Notes: a model not told the origin generated them from the sequence alone. A DNA stretch of 64,000 bases from Luteimonas wenzhouensis (GCF_007859305.1 NZ_VOHE01000001.1:248001-312000); one strand, 5' to 3'; positions 6,811-16,374 are shown, numbered from the stretch's first letter. Made by a program: numbers and translations.

Positions 6811-9744
6811 TCACCAATCGATCCCGAACGACAGCTTGAACTGCCGCGTGGGCAGGTGCTGGCTGCTCGGGCGTCCCCAGTTCGGGTCGCGCTCGCCCGG
6901 CGCGCCGTACCAGTCGTTGAAGTCCGCGTAGTTGACCCAGTTGAACACGTTCAGCAGGTCGGCGCGGACGCGGAACCGGATCTGGTCGGACGGCGTCCAT
7001 TCCTTGGCCGCGGCGATGTCGAACTGCTTGAAGCCGATGGTGCCCTCCGGGATGAACCAGTCGAAGAAGCAGTTGTCGAAGTCGGGCGCGTCGTAGCAGT
7101 TGATGCCGTAGTCGGGCGTGTGCGAGGCCAGGGTCAGCTTGGCCGACAGCGTGATCCCGTAAGGCGCGTCGTAGATGCCGGTGGCCACCAGCCGGTGCTT
7201 GGGCGCGTAGCGCGCCGGGAACCAGCCGAACCCGTCGATCGTCGGGTAGTCGAACGCACCCGGCCAGCCGGTGATGTTGCTGTTCTGCTCGCCGTCGGTG
7301 AACGTGTAGGCGACCGTTGCGCCCCAGCCCGACGCGCTGGTGTAGGGCTTCTCGGCCTTCACCAGCACCGAGTTCGACCTGGTCTCGAGCGCGTTGTTGA
7401 TCAGCGCCAGGGTGCCGAAGGGCGCGAAGTTCATGCCCCATGGCGGGCCCCAGGTCGTGCCCGGCGCGAAGAACAGGCCACCGTCGCGGCGGTTGCCGAG
7501 GAACGCCGCCACGCCGTCCTTGCTGCGGATGTGCGACAGCGTGAACTCGGTATTCCAGTCGCCGAACGTGTTGCGGATGCCGAGGCTGAACTGGTCGGAG
7601 TACGGCACCCGCAGGTTGTTGTGGTTGAGGTAGACCTCGCGCCCGGTGCCGTCGGACGCGGCCACCGCGCGCAGGACTTCGGGGTCGAGGTACGCCGGAT
7701 CCCATGCCAGGCAGTTGGCGGTCTCGCATGGATGCGCGGGCGTGGCGAACTCGTACGTGAACTGCGGGAACGAGGCCTTCGTCACCTCGTTCTGCAGGTA
7801 GTCGAACAGGTTGCGGTCGTAGGAACGGCCCGCGCCGCCGAACAGCACGTGGCGCTGGTCGCCGCTCAGGTCGTACGAGAAGCCCAGGCGCGGCGCCCAG
7901 TTGTTGCGGTCGGGCTTGCGGTTGTTGCCGGTGCTGATGTAGTCGTAGATGTTGATGCCCGAGGCGGGGTTGTTGATCGCCTCGGAGCCTTCCAGCGCCG
8001 CCACCACCTCGGCAGGCGTGACGTAGTCCTCGTGGCTCGGGGTCTCCTCGTAGTCCCAGCGAACGCCCAGGTTCAGCTGCAGCCGGTCGGTGACGTCCCA
8101 GTCGTCCTGGATGTAGATGCCGAACTGGCGGTTGCGCGAGACCACGCTGCCGTCCCCGACGCCGGCCAGCGGCGCGCCGAACTGCACCAGGAACGGCGCC
8201 GTGGTGCTCTCGTTGATGTCGTAGTAGAACTGCGGGTTGTGGAAGTTGCGCTCCTGCGCGCGGACCTCCACCGCCTTGTACTTGATGCCCATCTTCAGGG
8301 TGTGGTCGAGCCAGCCGGTGAAGGTCAGGTCGTCCTGGAACGACCAGCCTTCCTGGCCCTTGTCCTGGAAGTTGGGGCTGCCGCCGCCGCGGAAGATCAC
8401 GTCGTTGCGCCCGCCGTCGACCAGCACGTAGCCGGGCTCCATCGTCGTCGGGCGCGGGCTCCAGAACGCCTCCTCGTAGGTGACGTGGGCGTCGTTGAGC
8501 CAGTCGCCGCGGGTGAACTGGTAGCGCAGGTCGACGCGGGTTTCCTCGTTGACGTTGTCGACGCCCGCGATCAGCGGCGTCTGCCCGCCGACGCCGGCCA
8601 CGTCGCTCTCCTCGCGGCGCTTGAACGTCAGTTCGAACAGGTGGTCCTCGCCGACCAGCCAGTCGACCTTGCCGAAGTACAGGTCCTCCTTGAACGGCGA
8701 ACTCAGCGATCCGGTCCCGTAGGCCTCGCGCAGCGCCGGCGGCAGGTCAGACGGGCTGAAGCCGCGCCCGATCTCGAGCGTGCGCGGGGTGCTGATCTCC
8801 TTGGCCTCGTATGCGATGAAGAAGTGCGCGACGTCGCGGATGATCGGACCGCCGAAGGACACGCCGTACTGTTCCTGCGACGACTCCTCCTTGGCCCCGG
8901 CGCGCTCCTCGAACTCGGTGGCCTTGCGCCAGTCGGTGCTGGTCCGGTCCCAGAAGAAGCTGCCCTCGAACTCGTTGGTGCCCGAACGCGTGGCCGCCAC
9001 GATCGCGGCGCTGCTGATCTGGTCGAACTCGGCCTTGTAGTTCTGGGTGATGACCTTGTACTCGCCGATCGCCGACTGCGGGAACGGGTTGCCGCGGCTC
9101 GAGTCCTGGCCGGTGACGCCACCGGGCAGGGTGTAGTTCTTCTGCCCCACGCCGTCGATGTAGACGTTGATCCCCGACGCGGTCTGGGCGCCGGAGCGCA
9201 GGCGGGTGTTGCCGTTGGGTTCGGTGGTGAACACCATGCCGGGCACGGTGTCGGCGAACGCCAGGAAGTTGCGCGAGTTTTGCGGCAGCGCTTCGATCTG
9301 GCGGTTGGACACGTAGGTGGCGATCTCCGAGGTCTTGGTCTCGGTGAGCCGGGCGGCGGTGACGCGCACCGCGTCGAGCGTGGTGGCGTCGCCACCGTCC
9401 ACGACCGGCGTGGCGGCGTCGACCAGGTCCACGGTGGCGGTCTGGCCGACGGCCAGGACCACCGAACGGGAACTGGCCTGCCCGTCCACCACCACGTCGA
9501 TGCGGTAGGTGCCCGGCGGCAGGCCGGTCACCGCGTAGTTGCCTTCCGCCGAGCGCGCGGTGCGGGTCAGTCCGGTGTCGACGTTGGTGACGGTGACGGT
9601 CGCGCCGCTGTCGACCTTGCCGCGCAGGGTGGCGCCCGTGGACTGGGCGATCGCGGGGGCCGAGAGCAGCATGCAGCCGGCCAGCGCGCAACTGAGCAGG
9701 CTGCGTTCGAGCCTGCGGGACGCGATACGGGACTTGCGGTTCAT
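6811..9744 (-). CDS. TonB-dependent receptor with carboxypeptidase-regulatory-like N-terminal domain
   Basis: A 977-residue outer-membrane receptor. ATG 9744 is chosen because GGGAGGGG lies just upstream and a standard signal peptide follows (cleavage near SAPAIAQ). Residues ~35-120 form a beta-sandwich regulatory domain (GNYAVTGLPPGTYRIDVVVDG) seen in xanthomonad and bacteroidete sugar receptors. The plug follows (NSRNFLAFADTVPGMVF, RLRSGAQTASGINVYIDGV), then a long barrel ending in an aromatic C-terminus (FGIDW). It is large-substrate type, and its position between a LacI regulator and a glucanase points to glucan uptake across the outer membrane. The gap to the LacI gene upstream is 104 bp on the same strand. 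Confidence 0.93.
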   Translation of the reverse strand: MNRKSRIASRRLERSLLSCALAGCMLLSAPAIAQSTGATLRGKVDSGATVTVTNVDTGLTRTARSAEGNYAVTGLPPGTYRIDVVVDGQASSRSVVLAVGQTATVDLVDAATPVVDGGDATTLDAVRVTAARLTETKTSEIATYVSNRQIEALPQNSRNFLAFADTVPGMVFTTEPNGNTRLRSGAQTASGINVYIDGVGQKNYTLPGGVTGQDSSRGNPFPQSAIGEYKVITQNYKAEFDQISSAAIVAATRSGTNEFEGSFFWDRTSTDWRKATEFEERAGAKEESSQEQYGVSFGGPIIRDVAHFFIAYEAKEISTPRTLEIGRGFSPSDLPPALREAYGTGSLSSPFKEDLYFGKVDWLVGEDHLFELTFKRREESDVAGVGGQTPLIAGVDNVNEETRVDLRYQFTRGDWLNDAHVTYEEAFWSPRPTTMEPGYVLVDGGRNDVIFRGGGSPNFQDKGQEGWSFQDDLTFTGWLDHTLKMGIKYKAVEVRAQERNFHNPQFYYDINESTTAPFLVQFGAPLAGVGDGSVVSRNRQFGIYIQDDWDVTDRLQLNLGVRWDYEETPSHEDYVTPAEVVAALEGSEAINNPASGINIYDYISTGNNRKPDRNNWAPRLGFSYDLSGDQRHVLFGGAGRSYDRNLFDYLQNEVTKASFPQFTYEFATPAHPCETANCLAWDPAYLDPEVLRAVAASDGTGREVYLNHNNLRVPYSDQFSLGIRNTFGDWNTEFTLSHIRSKDGVAAFLGNRRDGGLFFAPGTTWGPPWGMNFAPFGTLALINNALETRSNSVLVKAEKPYTSASGWGATVAYTFTDGEQNSNITGWPGAFDYPTIDGFGWFPARYAPKHRLVATGIYDAPYGITLSAKLTLASHTPDYGINCYDAPDFDNCFFDWFIPEGTIGFKQFDIAAAKEWTPSDQIRFRVRADLLNVFNWVNYADFNDWYGAPGERDPNWGRPSSQHLPTRQFKLSFGIDW

Positions 9745-9848
9745 CGTGTGGCCCCTCCCAGGGCTGTCCTCTTGTCGTTGAAACGGGGAATGGCGCGTGG
9801 GCACCTTCTTCTTCGACTCCAGCAGCGGTCGGCGGGATGCGGCACGCC

Positions 9849-10859
9849 TCACCCCGTGTCCGGGACCGCCCCGCAGGACGCGCGCACCACGAGCCGCGGC
9901 TGCAGCAGCCGCGGCCCGACGTCCTCGCCCCCTGCTTCCGTTCCTGCCTCGAGCAGGCGCCGGATCGCGAGCGCGCCCAACTCGGCGATCTCGACCCGCA
10001 TCGTCGTGAGCGGCGGGTGTACGTAACGCGAAAGCGGGACGTCGTCGAAGCCCGCCAGGGCGAGGTCCCCCGGCACCCGGAGGCCGCCCTCGCCCAGGGC
10101 GAACAGGCAGCCCAGCGCCATCATGTCGTTGGCCGCGAAGACCGCGTCGGGCAGCGTTCCGCCCTCGAGCAGCGCCTTGCCGGCACGGTGGCCGGAGGCC
10201 TCGCCGAAGTCGCCGGGCAGCACCCGCGGCGCGACGTCGGGCGCGCCCTGCGCCATCGCCTCGCGATAGCCACGCAGGCGTTCGGCGGCGTCGAAGTTGT
10301 CCTCCGGCCCGGCGATGAAGGCAATGCGCCGGTGCCCTGCCTCCAGCAGATGCCGCACCATCGCCATCGCTCCGCCGTGATTGTCCACCCCCACCGCCGC
10401 CAGCCCCTCCACCGCCACGGCGGGGTTCATGAGCACGACCGGCAGTGGCGGCAGTTCGCTGGCCAGGGCCTCGGTGGCGCCGAGGAACGGCGACATCAGC
10501 AGCAGGCCGTCCACGCGCCCGCGCATGGTGCGCAGCGCGGCGCCCTGCTCGGCCGGGTTGCCGTGGTAGCTGGAGACCAGCAGGTGCAGCCCGCGCTCGC
10601 GCGCGACCTGGTCGATCCCGCGCATGAGCTCGGAGAAAAACTCCCCGTACAGGTCCGGCAGGACCACGCCGATGGTCTGGGTGCGGCGGCTGCTGAGGCT
10701 GCGCGCGGCATGGTGCGGGCTGTAGCGCAGCCGCGTGGCCACGTCGAACACCCGCTGGCGCACCTCCTCGGCCACGTTCGGGTGGCCGTTGAGCGCGCGC
10801 GAGACGGTGGCCACCGACACGTTGGCCTGGCGCGCGACGTCCTTGATCGTGACGCTCAT
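9849..10859 (-). CDS. LacI family transcriptional regulator of the glucan operon
   Basis: 336 residues. The N-terminal helix-turn-helix and hinge are clear (TIKDVARQANVSVATVSRAL, then RSLSSRRTQTIGVVLPDL), followed by a periplasmic-binding-protein-like effector domain with the usual DNHGGAMAMVRHLLEAGHRRI and GFDDVPLSRYVHPPLTTM. A strong ribosome site (GGAAGGAGG) precedes ATG 10859. It is the second gene of the operon, 34 bp after the GH3 gene, so it would be made only when the operon is on, unless an internal promoter exists. The palindrome at 13203-13216 has the CG-centred form bound by LacI proteins and is its likely target. Confidence 0.93.
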   Translation of the reverse strand: MSVTIKDVARQANVSVATVSRALNGHPNVAEEVRQRVFDVATRLRYSPHHAARSLSSRRTQTIGVVLPDLYGEFFSELMRGIDQVARERGLHLLVSSYHGNPAEQGAALRTMRGRVDGLLLMSPFLGATEALASELPPLPVVLMNPAVAVEGLAAVGVDNHGGAMAMVRHLLEAGHRRIAFIAGPEDNFDAAERLRGYREAMAQGAPDVAPRVLPGDFGEASGHRAGKALLEGGTLPDAVFAANDMMALGCLFALGEGGLRVPGDLALAGFDDVPLSRYVHPPLTTMRVEIAELGALAIRRLLEAGTEAGGEDVGPRLLQPRLVVRASCGAVPDTG

Positions 10860-10893
10860 GGCCGGCCTCCTTCCATGCGCTGCGCGACCGCGT

Positions 10894-13167
10894 TCACCGG
10901 GCCACCACCTCGAACCGCGCCGACTGTACCGCCGCCGAGCTGCCGCCGGCGAACACGGTGAACGTGCCCGGCTCGACCACCCGCCGCATGCGCGCGTCGT
11001 ACAGCGCCAGGTCCTCGAACCCCAGGGTGAACTCGACCTCGCGCGATTCGCCCGGCTGCAGCTCCACCCGTTGGAAGCCGCGCAATTCGCGCACCGGCCG
11101 GGTGACGCTGGCGACGTCGTCGCGCAGGTACAGCTGCACCACCTCGGTGCCGGCGCGCGGACCGGTGTTGGTCACCCGCACCCGCACCACCTGGCGCGGG
11201 TCGTCGAGCGGCACCCGCGCGCGCTCCACCGTCGGTTCGCCGTATTCGAACGTGGTGTAGCCCAGCCCATGCCCGAACGGGTACAGCGGGCTCCAGTGCA
11301 CGTCGATGTACTTGCTGGTGAACTTGTTGTCCTTCTCCGGCGGACGCCCGGTGTTGCGGCGCGCGTGGTAGATCGGCACCTGGCCGACGTTGCGCGGCAC
11401 CGTCACCGGCAGCTTGCCCGACGGTGCGACGTCGCCGAACAGCACGTCGACCAGCGCATTGCCGCCCTCCACCCCCGGGAACCACGCCTCCAGGATCGAG
11501 GCCACCTTGCCCTGCAGCGCGCCGGTAGACAGCGGCCGGCCGTTGAGCAGCACCACGACCACCGGCTTGCCCGTCGCCGCGACCGCCAGCGCCAGCTGCT
11601 CCTGCACGCCCGGCAGGTCGAGCGAGGTGCGGTTGTTGGCCTCGGCGCTCATTTCCGGATGCTCGCCCAGGAACATCAGCACCGCGTCGGCCTGGCGTGC
11701 GGCGCGCACGGCCTCCTCGAAGCCCGAGGTGTCGTCGCCGTCGACCTGCGCCCCCTTGGCCACCAGCAGCCTGGTGCGCGGCCCGATGCGCTCGCGCAGC
11801 GCCGCCAGCGGCGTGACCGCGTCCTCGGGCCGGCCGATGCCGACCCAGTTGCCGAGCATCGCCCAGGGCTCGTCGGCGAGCGGGCCAATGACCGCCAGCG
11901 TGCCGATGTCCTTCGACAGCGGCAGCACCGCGCCATCGTTTTCCAGCAGCACCATCGACTTCTGCGCCATGCGCCGGGCCGCGGCGCGGTGTTCCGGCGC
12001 CAGCGTCAGCGCCTGCTCGCGGCCTGCGTCGCGGCAGTAGCGGTAGGGATCCTCGAACAGGCCGAGCCGGTACTTGGCGTTGAGCACGCGTCGCACGGCG
12101 GCATCGACCTCGGACATGGGCACCCTGCCCGCCTCGACCGCCGCCGGCAGGTCGTTGAGGTAGATCGCGCTGACCATGTCCACGTCCACGCCCGCGTGCA
12201 GCCCGCGACGCCCGGCCTCCTCGCGGTCGGCGGCGATGCCGTGCGGCATCAGCTCCATCACCCCGGTGTAGTCGCTCACCAGCAGCCCGTCCCAGCCCCA
12301 CTGCCCGCGCAGCAGGTCCTGGATCAGGCCGCGATGGGCATGCATCGGGATCCCGCCGATCTCGTTGAAGCTGGCCATCACCGACTGCGCGCCGGCGTCG
12401 ACCGCGGCCTTGAACGGCGGCAGGTAGACCTCGTGCAGGGTGCGCTCGGAGATGTCGGCGACGTCGTAATCTCGCCCGCCCTCGGCCGCGCCGTAGGCGA
12501 CGAAGTGCTTGGCAGTCGCGAGCAGGGTGTCGGGCGCGGCCAGGTCGTCGCCCTGGAAACCGCGTACCCGCGCGGCCGCCAGCACCGAACCCAGGTACGG
12601 ATCCTCGCCCGAGCCTTCCACGATCCGCCCCCAGCGCGGGTCGCGGGCGATGTCGACCATCGGCGCATAGGTCCAGTGCACCCCATGCGCCGTGGCCTCC
12701 ACCGCCGCGACCCGCGCCGCGTTGCGCACTTCCTCCGGGTCGAAGCTCGACGCCTCGCCCAGCGGCACGGGAAAGACGGTCCGCATCCCGTGGATCACGT
12801 CGTAGGCGAACAGCAGCGGGATCCCGAGGCGCGATTCCTCGACCGCGATCTTCTGCAGGCGGCAGGTCAGCTCCGCCCCCTGCGTCCCCAGCCAGGACCC
12901 GATCTGGCCCTGGCGCACCTGCTCCTCGCTGCCCGCCATTGCCGCCGGGCCGGTGTTGTTGCCCACGCCGGGCGGCTGGTTGAGCTGCCCCAGCTTCTCG
13001 GCCAGGGTCATCCGCGCCAGCAACGCGTCGACGAAGGCCCGCTCGGCCTCCGCGTCTCCGGCCGACGTGTGGGGCCGGACCGGCGCCGCCGCGACGGGCA
13101 TCCCGAGGGCGGCCACCAGGGCCGCGGTGAACAGGGGCAACAGGAACCTGGGGGTGGAAAGCGACAT
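10894..13167 (-). CDS. bglX: GH3 beta-glucosidase, exported (BglX-like)
   Basis: 757 residues with a signal peptide (cleavage near PVAAAP) for the periplasm. All three GH3 parts are present: the N-terminal TIM barrel with the nucleophile Asp in GLLVSDYTGVMELM (~residue 290), the alpha/beta sandwich (LPLSKDIGTLAVIGPLADE) and the C-terminal fibronectin III-like domain (YPFGHGLGYTTFEYGE to the end). Overall length matches E. coli BglX (765). It would release glucose from oligosaccharides made by the GH144-like enzyme or enter sugars from outside. It is the first gene of the operon, directly behind the operator at 13203-13216. The linkage preference cannot be read from sequence. Confidence 0.93.
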   Translation of the reverse strand: MSLSTPRFLLPLFTAALVAALGMPVAAAPVRPHTSAGDAEAERAFVDALLARMTLAEKLGQLNQPPGVGNNTGPAAMAGSEEQVRQGQIGSWLGTQGAELTCRLQKIAVEESRLGIPLLFAYDVIHGMRTVFPVPLGEASSFDPEEVRNAARVAAVEATAHGVHWTYAPMVDIARDPRWGRIVEGSGEDPYLGSVLAAARVRGFQGDDLAAPDTLLATAKHFVAYGAAEGGRDYDVADISERTLHEVYLPPFKAAVDAGAQSVMASFNEIGGIPMHAHRGLIQDLLRGQWGWDGLLVSDYTGVMELMPHGIAADREEAGRRGLHAGVDVDMVSAIYLNDLPAAVEAGRVPMSEVDAAVRRVLNAKYRLGLFEDPYRYCRDAGREQALTLAPEHRAAARRMAQKSMVLLENDGAVLPLSKDIGTLAVIGPLADEPWAMLGNWVGIGRPEDAVTPLAALRERIGPRTRLLVAKGAQVDGDDTSGFEEAVRAARQADAVLMFLGEHPEMSAEANNRTSLDLPGVQEQLALAVAATGKPVVVVLLNGRPLSTGALQGKVASILEAWFPGVEGGNALVDVLFGDVAPSGKLPVTVPRNVGQVPIYHARRNTGRPPEKDNKFTSKYIDVHWSPLYPFGHGLGYTTFEYGEPTVERARVPLDDPRQVVRVRVTNTGPRAGTEVVQLYLRDDVASVTRPVRELRGFQRVELQPGESREVEFTLGFEDLALYDARMRRVVEPGTFTVFAGGSSAAVQSARFEVVAR

Positions 13168-13202
13168 GCGGTGTCCGGGTCAGGAAAGCGGGACGACCGG
13201 AC

Positions 13203-13216
13203 TGTAAACGTTTTCA
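13203..13216 (-). promoter_or_regulatory. LacI-family operator upstream of the GH3 gene
   Basis: TGTAAACGTTTTCA is a near-perfect 14-bp palindrome with the central CG and AAACGTTT core typical of LacI-family sites. It lies 36 bp before the ATG of the GH3 gene, the first gene of an operon that encodes a LacI protein. Only one base pair breaks symmetry. Confidence 0.75.
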
Positions 13217-13359
13217 GCGCGTGACGCATGGCACGTTGCAACATTTTCTTAGCATCGCAGGACCTGGGCCGGTCCGCCCGTAGCCCGCCTCCTTCCCGCT
13301 GATGCAGCTCGCCATTCGCCAGGTCGCGTCCGAAGTTCCGGCCCGTGCCCCAGAAGCGG
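13217..13359. other. Non-coding stretch before the tandem repeats
   Basis: No convincing gene. Together with the repeats it makes a 585-bp gap between the GH3 start and the yciI stop. The left part must hold the promoter of the glucan operon, but no strong -35/-10 pair stands out. A flank resembling the other repeat borders (CCGAAGTTCCGGCCCGTGCC) is at 13331-13350. Confidence 0.5.
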
Positions 13360-13501
13360 CACCACGTCCGACAGCCGACGGTCCGGAGCCGTGCCCCGTC
13401 GCTGCCGGCAGGCCTGCGCAGCGAACTCAAGGAGGAGGCCTCCGCCCAGGGCGGAGGCCGGGGGACATTCGCGGAGCAGGCCTGACGGTTGCGGCGGGGC
13501 C
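13360..13501. repeat. 142-bp direct repeat, copy 1
   Basis: Identical over all 142 bp to copy 2, 196 bp further on. Each copy contains a nested inverted repeat (CGCTGC...GCAGCG around GCAGGCCTGC), a purine stretch AAGGAGGAGG, and an 11-bp self-complementary arm pair GGCCTCCGCCC/GGGCGGAGGCC (13437-13459). Six GGA triplets are on the plus strand. No start codon with a conserved frame spans both copies. Confidence 0.9.
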
Positions 13502-13555
13502 CTTCCGATCGCCCGTCCGCATCCGGAGTCCCGCCCCCCCGGGCGCCGGACGCAA

Positions 13556-13697
13556 CACCACGTCCGACAGCCGACGGTCCGGAGCCGTGCCCCGTCGCTG
13601 CCGGCAGGCCTGCGCAGCGAACTCAAGGAGGAGGCCTCCGCCCAGGGCGGAGGCCGGGGGACATTCGCGGAGCAGGCCTGACGGTTGCGGCGGGGCC
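13556..13697. repeat. 142-bp direct repeat, copy 2
   Basis: Exact second copy of 13360-13501. The 54-bp spacer between copies and the bases after copy 2 (13719-13744) share CCGAAGTCCCG-like borders, so the natural unit is about 196 bp: border plus core. The hairpin corresponding to 13437-13459 is at 13633-13655. Confidence 0.9.
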
Positions 13698-13752
13698 GTC
13701 CCGACGCGACAGGACCTCCGAAGTCCCGTGCCCTGTGCCCCAGGCCCTCAAC

Positions 13753-14052
13753 TCAGGGCAATACCCGCCGGAACGGCCGCACCTCGACCCGTTCGTACAC
13801 CCCCGCCTCGACGTACGGATCGGCCTCGGCCCAGGCCCGCGCCTCCTCCAGCGACCCGAACTCGGCCACCACCAGGCTGCCGCTGAACCCCGCCGGCCCC
13901 GGATCCTCCGCATCGATCGCCGGGCACGGACCGGCCAGCAGCAGCCGGCCCGCGTCACGCAATGCCACCAGCCGCTGCAGGTGCTGCTCCCGCGCCGCCA
14001 TGCGCCGTTCCAGCACCTGCGCTCCGTCGTATCCCTCGATCACGTACCACAT
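13753..14052 (-). CDS. YciI family protein
   Basis: 99 residues, the normal size for the YciI/YCII dimeric alpha-beta-barrel family, whose biochemical role is mostly unknown. The start [10 protein letters not shown] is the usual family opening; an upstream in-frame ATG at 14082 lacks a ribosome site, while AGGCGGAG precedes ATG 14052. The conserved His/Asp region ([20 protein letters not shown]) and the [17 protein letters not shown] strand are present. The gene is divergent from scpA and ends just before the tandem repeats. Confidence 0.85.
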   Translation of the reverse strand: MWYVIEGYDGAQVLERRMAAREQHLQRLVALRDAGRLLLAGPCPAIDAEDPGPAGFSGSLVVAEFGSLEEARAWAEADPYVEAGVYERVEVRPFRRVLP

Positions 14053-14394
14053 CCCCGGGCTCCGCCTGATGACCCCGGCCATTCTAGGAGAACGCCCCCG
14101 CTGGACAGCCCGCCGGGCAGCGCTTACCCTAGGGTCCAAGTTCCGTAGCCGATCGCCGCTCCCGTCGCAAGCAGGACGCAGAGTCGCGGCCCTTCGGCCA
14201 GACCCGACGCCCCCCAAGCAGTCTTCTGCCGGCATCCGGCATGGCCTGCGCGTGGCGCCCGGTCGCAAGACGCTTTGCCAGCCAGTGCGTTGCCAGGATC
14301 CGCGCGAGTCCGCGCGCGTCCCCTGCCCGCGCACCCGCGTGCGCAGCGCGGAACGATCGACCAGCCAGACGGCCCGGAGGGGGCCGAACCGCGA
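14053..14394. other. Intergenic region between yciI and scpA
   Basis: 342 bp between divergent genes. I see no gene, RNA or clear promoter box. A GGAGGGGG stretch just before 14395 can serve as the scpA ribosome site. Longer open frames continue through it on both strands, but have no family-like sequence. Confidence 0.5.
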
Positions 14395-15294
14395 ATGAGC
14401 CAACCCGCCCAGGACACCGCCGCGACGGCGCCATCCCATCCCCAGCAGCAGGAAATGCGGCTGGCGGTGGTGCACGGCCAACCGGTGCTGCAGATCCCCC
14501 AGGACCTGTACATCCCGCCGGATGCGCTGGAGGTGATCCTCGAGGCGTTCGAGGGCCCACTCGACCTGCTGCTGTACCTGATCCGGCGCCAGAACCTCGA
14601 CATCCTCGACATCCCGGTGGCCGAGATCACCCGCCAGTACGTCGACTACATCAGCGTGATGCAGGAGCTGCGCTTCGAACTGGCGGCCGAGTACCTGGTG
14701 ATGGCCGCGATCCTGGCCGAGATCAAGTCGCGCATGCTCCTGCCCCGCCCGCCCAGCGAGGAGGACGAGGAAGAGGATCCGCGCGCCGACCTGGTCCGCC
14801 GGCTGCAGGAGTACGAACGCTTCAAGCAGGCCGCCGAGGACCTCGACGCCCTGCCGCGCATGGAGCGCGACACCTCGCCGGTCTCGGCCTACGTCCCCGA
14901 CCGCGCCACGGTGAAGCTGCCGCCGCCGGTGGAACTGCGCGAGATGCTGCTGGCCCTGCACGACGTGCTCAAGCGCGCCGAACTGCTGACCAGCCACGCC
15001 ATCCGCCGCGACGCCCTGAGCGTGCGCCAGCGCATGGGCGAACTGCTGACCCGGCTCGGCGACGGCGCCTTCCACCGCTTCGAGACCCTGTTCGAGCCCG
15101 GCGAAGGCCGCCTCGGCGTGGTGGTGACCTTCCTGTCGATCCTCGAGCTGGCCAAGGAGCGCCTGATCGACATCGTCCAGGAAGCGCCGCTGGCGCCGAT
15201 CTACCTCAAGTCGCTGGCCGGCCAGCGCCCGGCCGACGAACCGCTGGAGTTCTCCAGCGAGTTCGACGACCCGCCCGCCGACGCCACCGAGTGA
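14395..15294 (+). CDS. scpA: Segregation and condensation protein A
   Basis: 299 residues. ScpA is the kleisin that with ScpB and SMC (or MksB-type partners) organises chromosome segregation. The family core starts at [20 protein letters not shown], followed by the SMC-head-binding N-domain ([19 protein letters not shown]), an acidic linker ([12 protein letters not shown]) and the C-terminal winged helix ([17 protein letters not shown]). ATG 14395 (MSQPAQD) is chosen; the ~40 N-terminal residues before the core are poorly conserved in this family. scpB and rluB follow in the same direction, the common gammaproteobacterial order. Confidence 0.95.
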   Translation: MSQPAQDTAATAPSHPQQQEMRLAVVHGQPVLQIPQDLYIPPDALEVILEAFEGPLDLLLYLIRRQNLDILDIPVAEITRQYVDYISVMQELRFELAAEYLVMAAILAEIKSRMLLPRPPSEEDEEEDPRADLVRRLQEYERFKQAAEDLDALPRMERDTSPVSAYVPDRATVKLPPPVELREMLLALHDVLKRAELLTSHAIRRDALSVRQRMGELLTRLGDGAFHRFETLFEPGEGRLGVVVTFLSILELAKERLIDIVQEAPLAPIYLKSLAGQRPADEPLEFSSEFDDPPADATE

Positions 15295-15354
15295 CGCGTT
15301 CCACGCGCCGCCACCACCGCGCCGCGCCGCCATCCATCCCGCCAGACAAGACGC

Positions 15355-16374
15355 ATGGATCAACAATTCATCAACCGCATCGTCGAGGCCGCGCTGCTGG
15401 CGTCCAGCCAGCCGCTGACGGTCGTCCAGCTGTCCGGGCTGTTCCCGCTCGACGAACCGGCGCCGGAAGGCAGCATCCAGGCCGCGCTCGAGGCGCTGCA
15501 GGCCGACTGCGAGGGACGCGGGATCGAACTGGTCGAGGTCGCCTCCGGCTGGCGCTACCAGGTCAGGGCGGACGTGCATCCCTGGGTGGCGCGGCTGTGG
15601 ACCGAACGCCAGACCAGGTACACCCGCGCCACCCTGGAGACCCTGGCCCTGATCGCCTACCGCCAGCCGATCACCCGCGGCGAGATCGAGCAGGTACGCG
15701 GCGTGGCCACCAGCAGCAACATCATCAAGGCGCTGGAGGAACGCGAGTGGATCCGCGTCGTCGGCCACCGCGACGTGCCGGGCCGGCCGGAGCTGCTGGG
15801 CACCACCAAGGCCTTCCTCGACTACTTCGGCCTCAAGCGCCTGGACGAGCTGCCGCCATTGTCGGAACTCAAGGATTTCGCCGAGCTCGAACCGCAGCTC
15901 GAATTCGAGGGCGAGCGCGCGGTCGGCGGGATCGCCGGCGCGGACGCGGACCCGTCGGGCGACGGGGCGACCGAAGAGTCCACTGCCGGCGACGCGCCAT
16001 CCGGCACCGGGTCGGACGGATCCGCCCCCGGTCCCGGGACGGACATCGACGCTGGCCTCGATACCCGGACCGGCAGCGACGCGGATGCCGATGCCGGCGA
16101 CCGCGCCGCCAACGACGACGGCCCCGGACCGGGCCGATCCCCGACCGCGAACGGCGCGGCCGTCACGGAGGCATCAGCCGCGACCGGCGACGATGGTCCC
16201 GCGACCTCCCTCCCCGCCGATGCCGACGCCACGTCCCCCCTCGCCGATCCGGCCGGGCACGCGCCGGCCACCCCCAACGATCCCCCCATCCCGGCCGACG
16301 GCGACGCCGCCGCGGCCGCCCCGCAAGACGCCCCCGCCGCCGATGGCGATGGCACCCGGAGCGAACATGAGTGA
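15355..16374 (+). CDS. scpB: Segregation and condensation protein B with a long acidic tail
   Basis: 339 residues. Residues 1-180 are a normal ScpB: two winged helices with [20 protein letters not shown] and the conserved [18 protein letters not shown]. It binds ScpA in the condensin complex. From about residue 190 to the end the protein is a low-complexity Asp/Ala/Gly/Pro tail with no visible fold, roughly doubling the length against ScpB of about 190-200 residues in many species. The rluB start codon lies inside its last codons (8-bp overlap). Confidence 0.93.
   Translation: MDQQFINRIVEAALLASSQPLTVVQLSGLFPLDEPAPEGSIQAALEALQADCEGRGIELVEVASGWRYQVRADVHPWVARLWTERQTRYTRATLETLALIAYRQPITRGEIEQVRGVATSSNIIKALEEREWIRVVGHRDVPGRPELLGTTKAFLDYFGLKRLDELPPLSELKDFAELEPQLEFEGERAVGGIAGADADPSGDGATEESTAGDAPSGTGSDGSAPGPGTDIDAGLDTRTGSDADADAGDRAANDDGPGPGRSPTANGAAVTEASAATGDDGPATSLPADADATSPLADPAGHAPATPNDPPIPADGDAAAAAPQDAPAADGDGTRSEHE

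Noticed and set aside
9776..9785. CGTTGAAACG before the TonB receptor gene as a second LacI site
   Set aside because: Only the outer four bases are symmetric and it lacks the AAACGTTT core found at 13203-13216.
13249..13626. Minus-strand frames beginning identically in both repeat copies (MSSLRRPAGSDGARL...)
   Set aside because: Identity comes from the repeat itself; the frames diverge after it, have no ribosome site of note and no family match.
13360..13697. Possible CRISPR array
   Set aside because: Only two copies, unit 142 bp with a 54-bp spacer, no cas genes; the wrong size and number.
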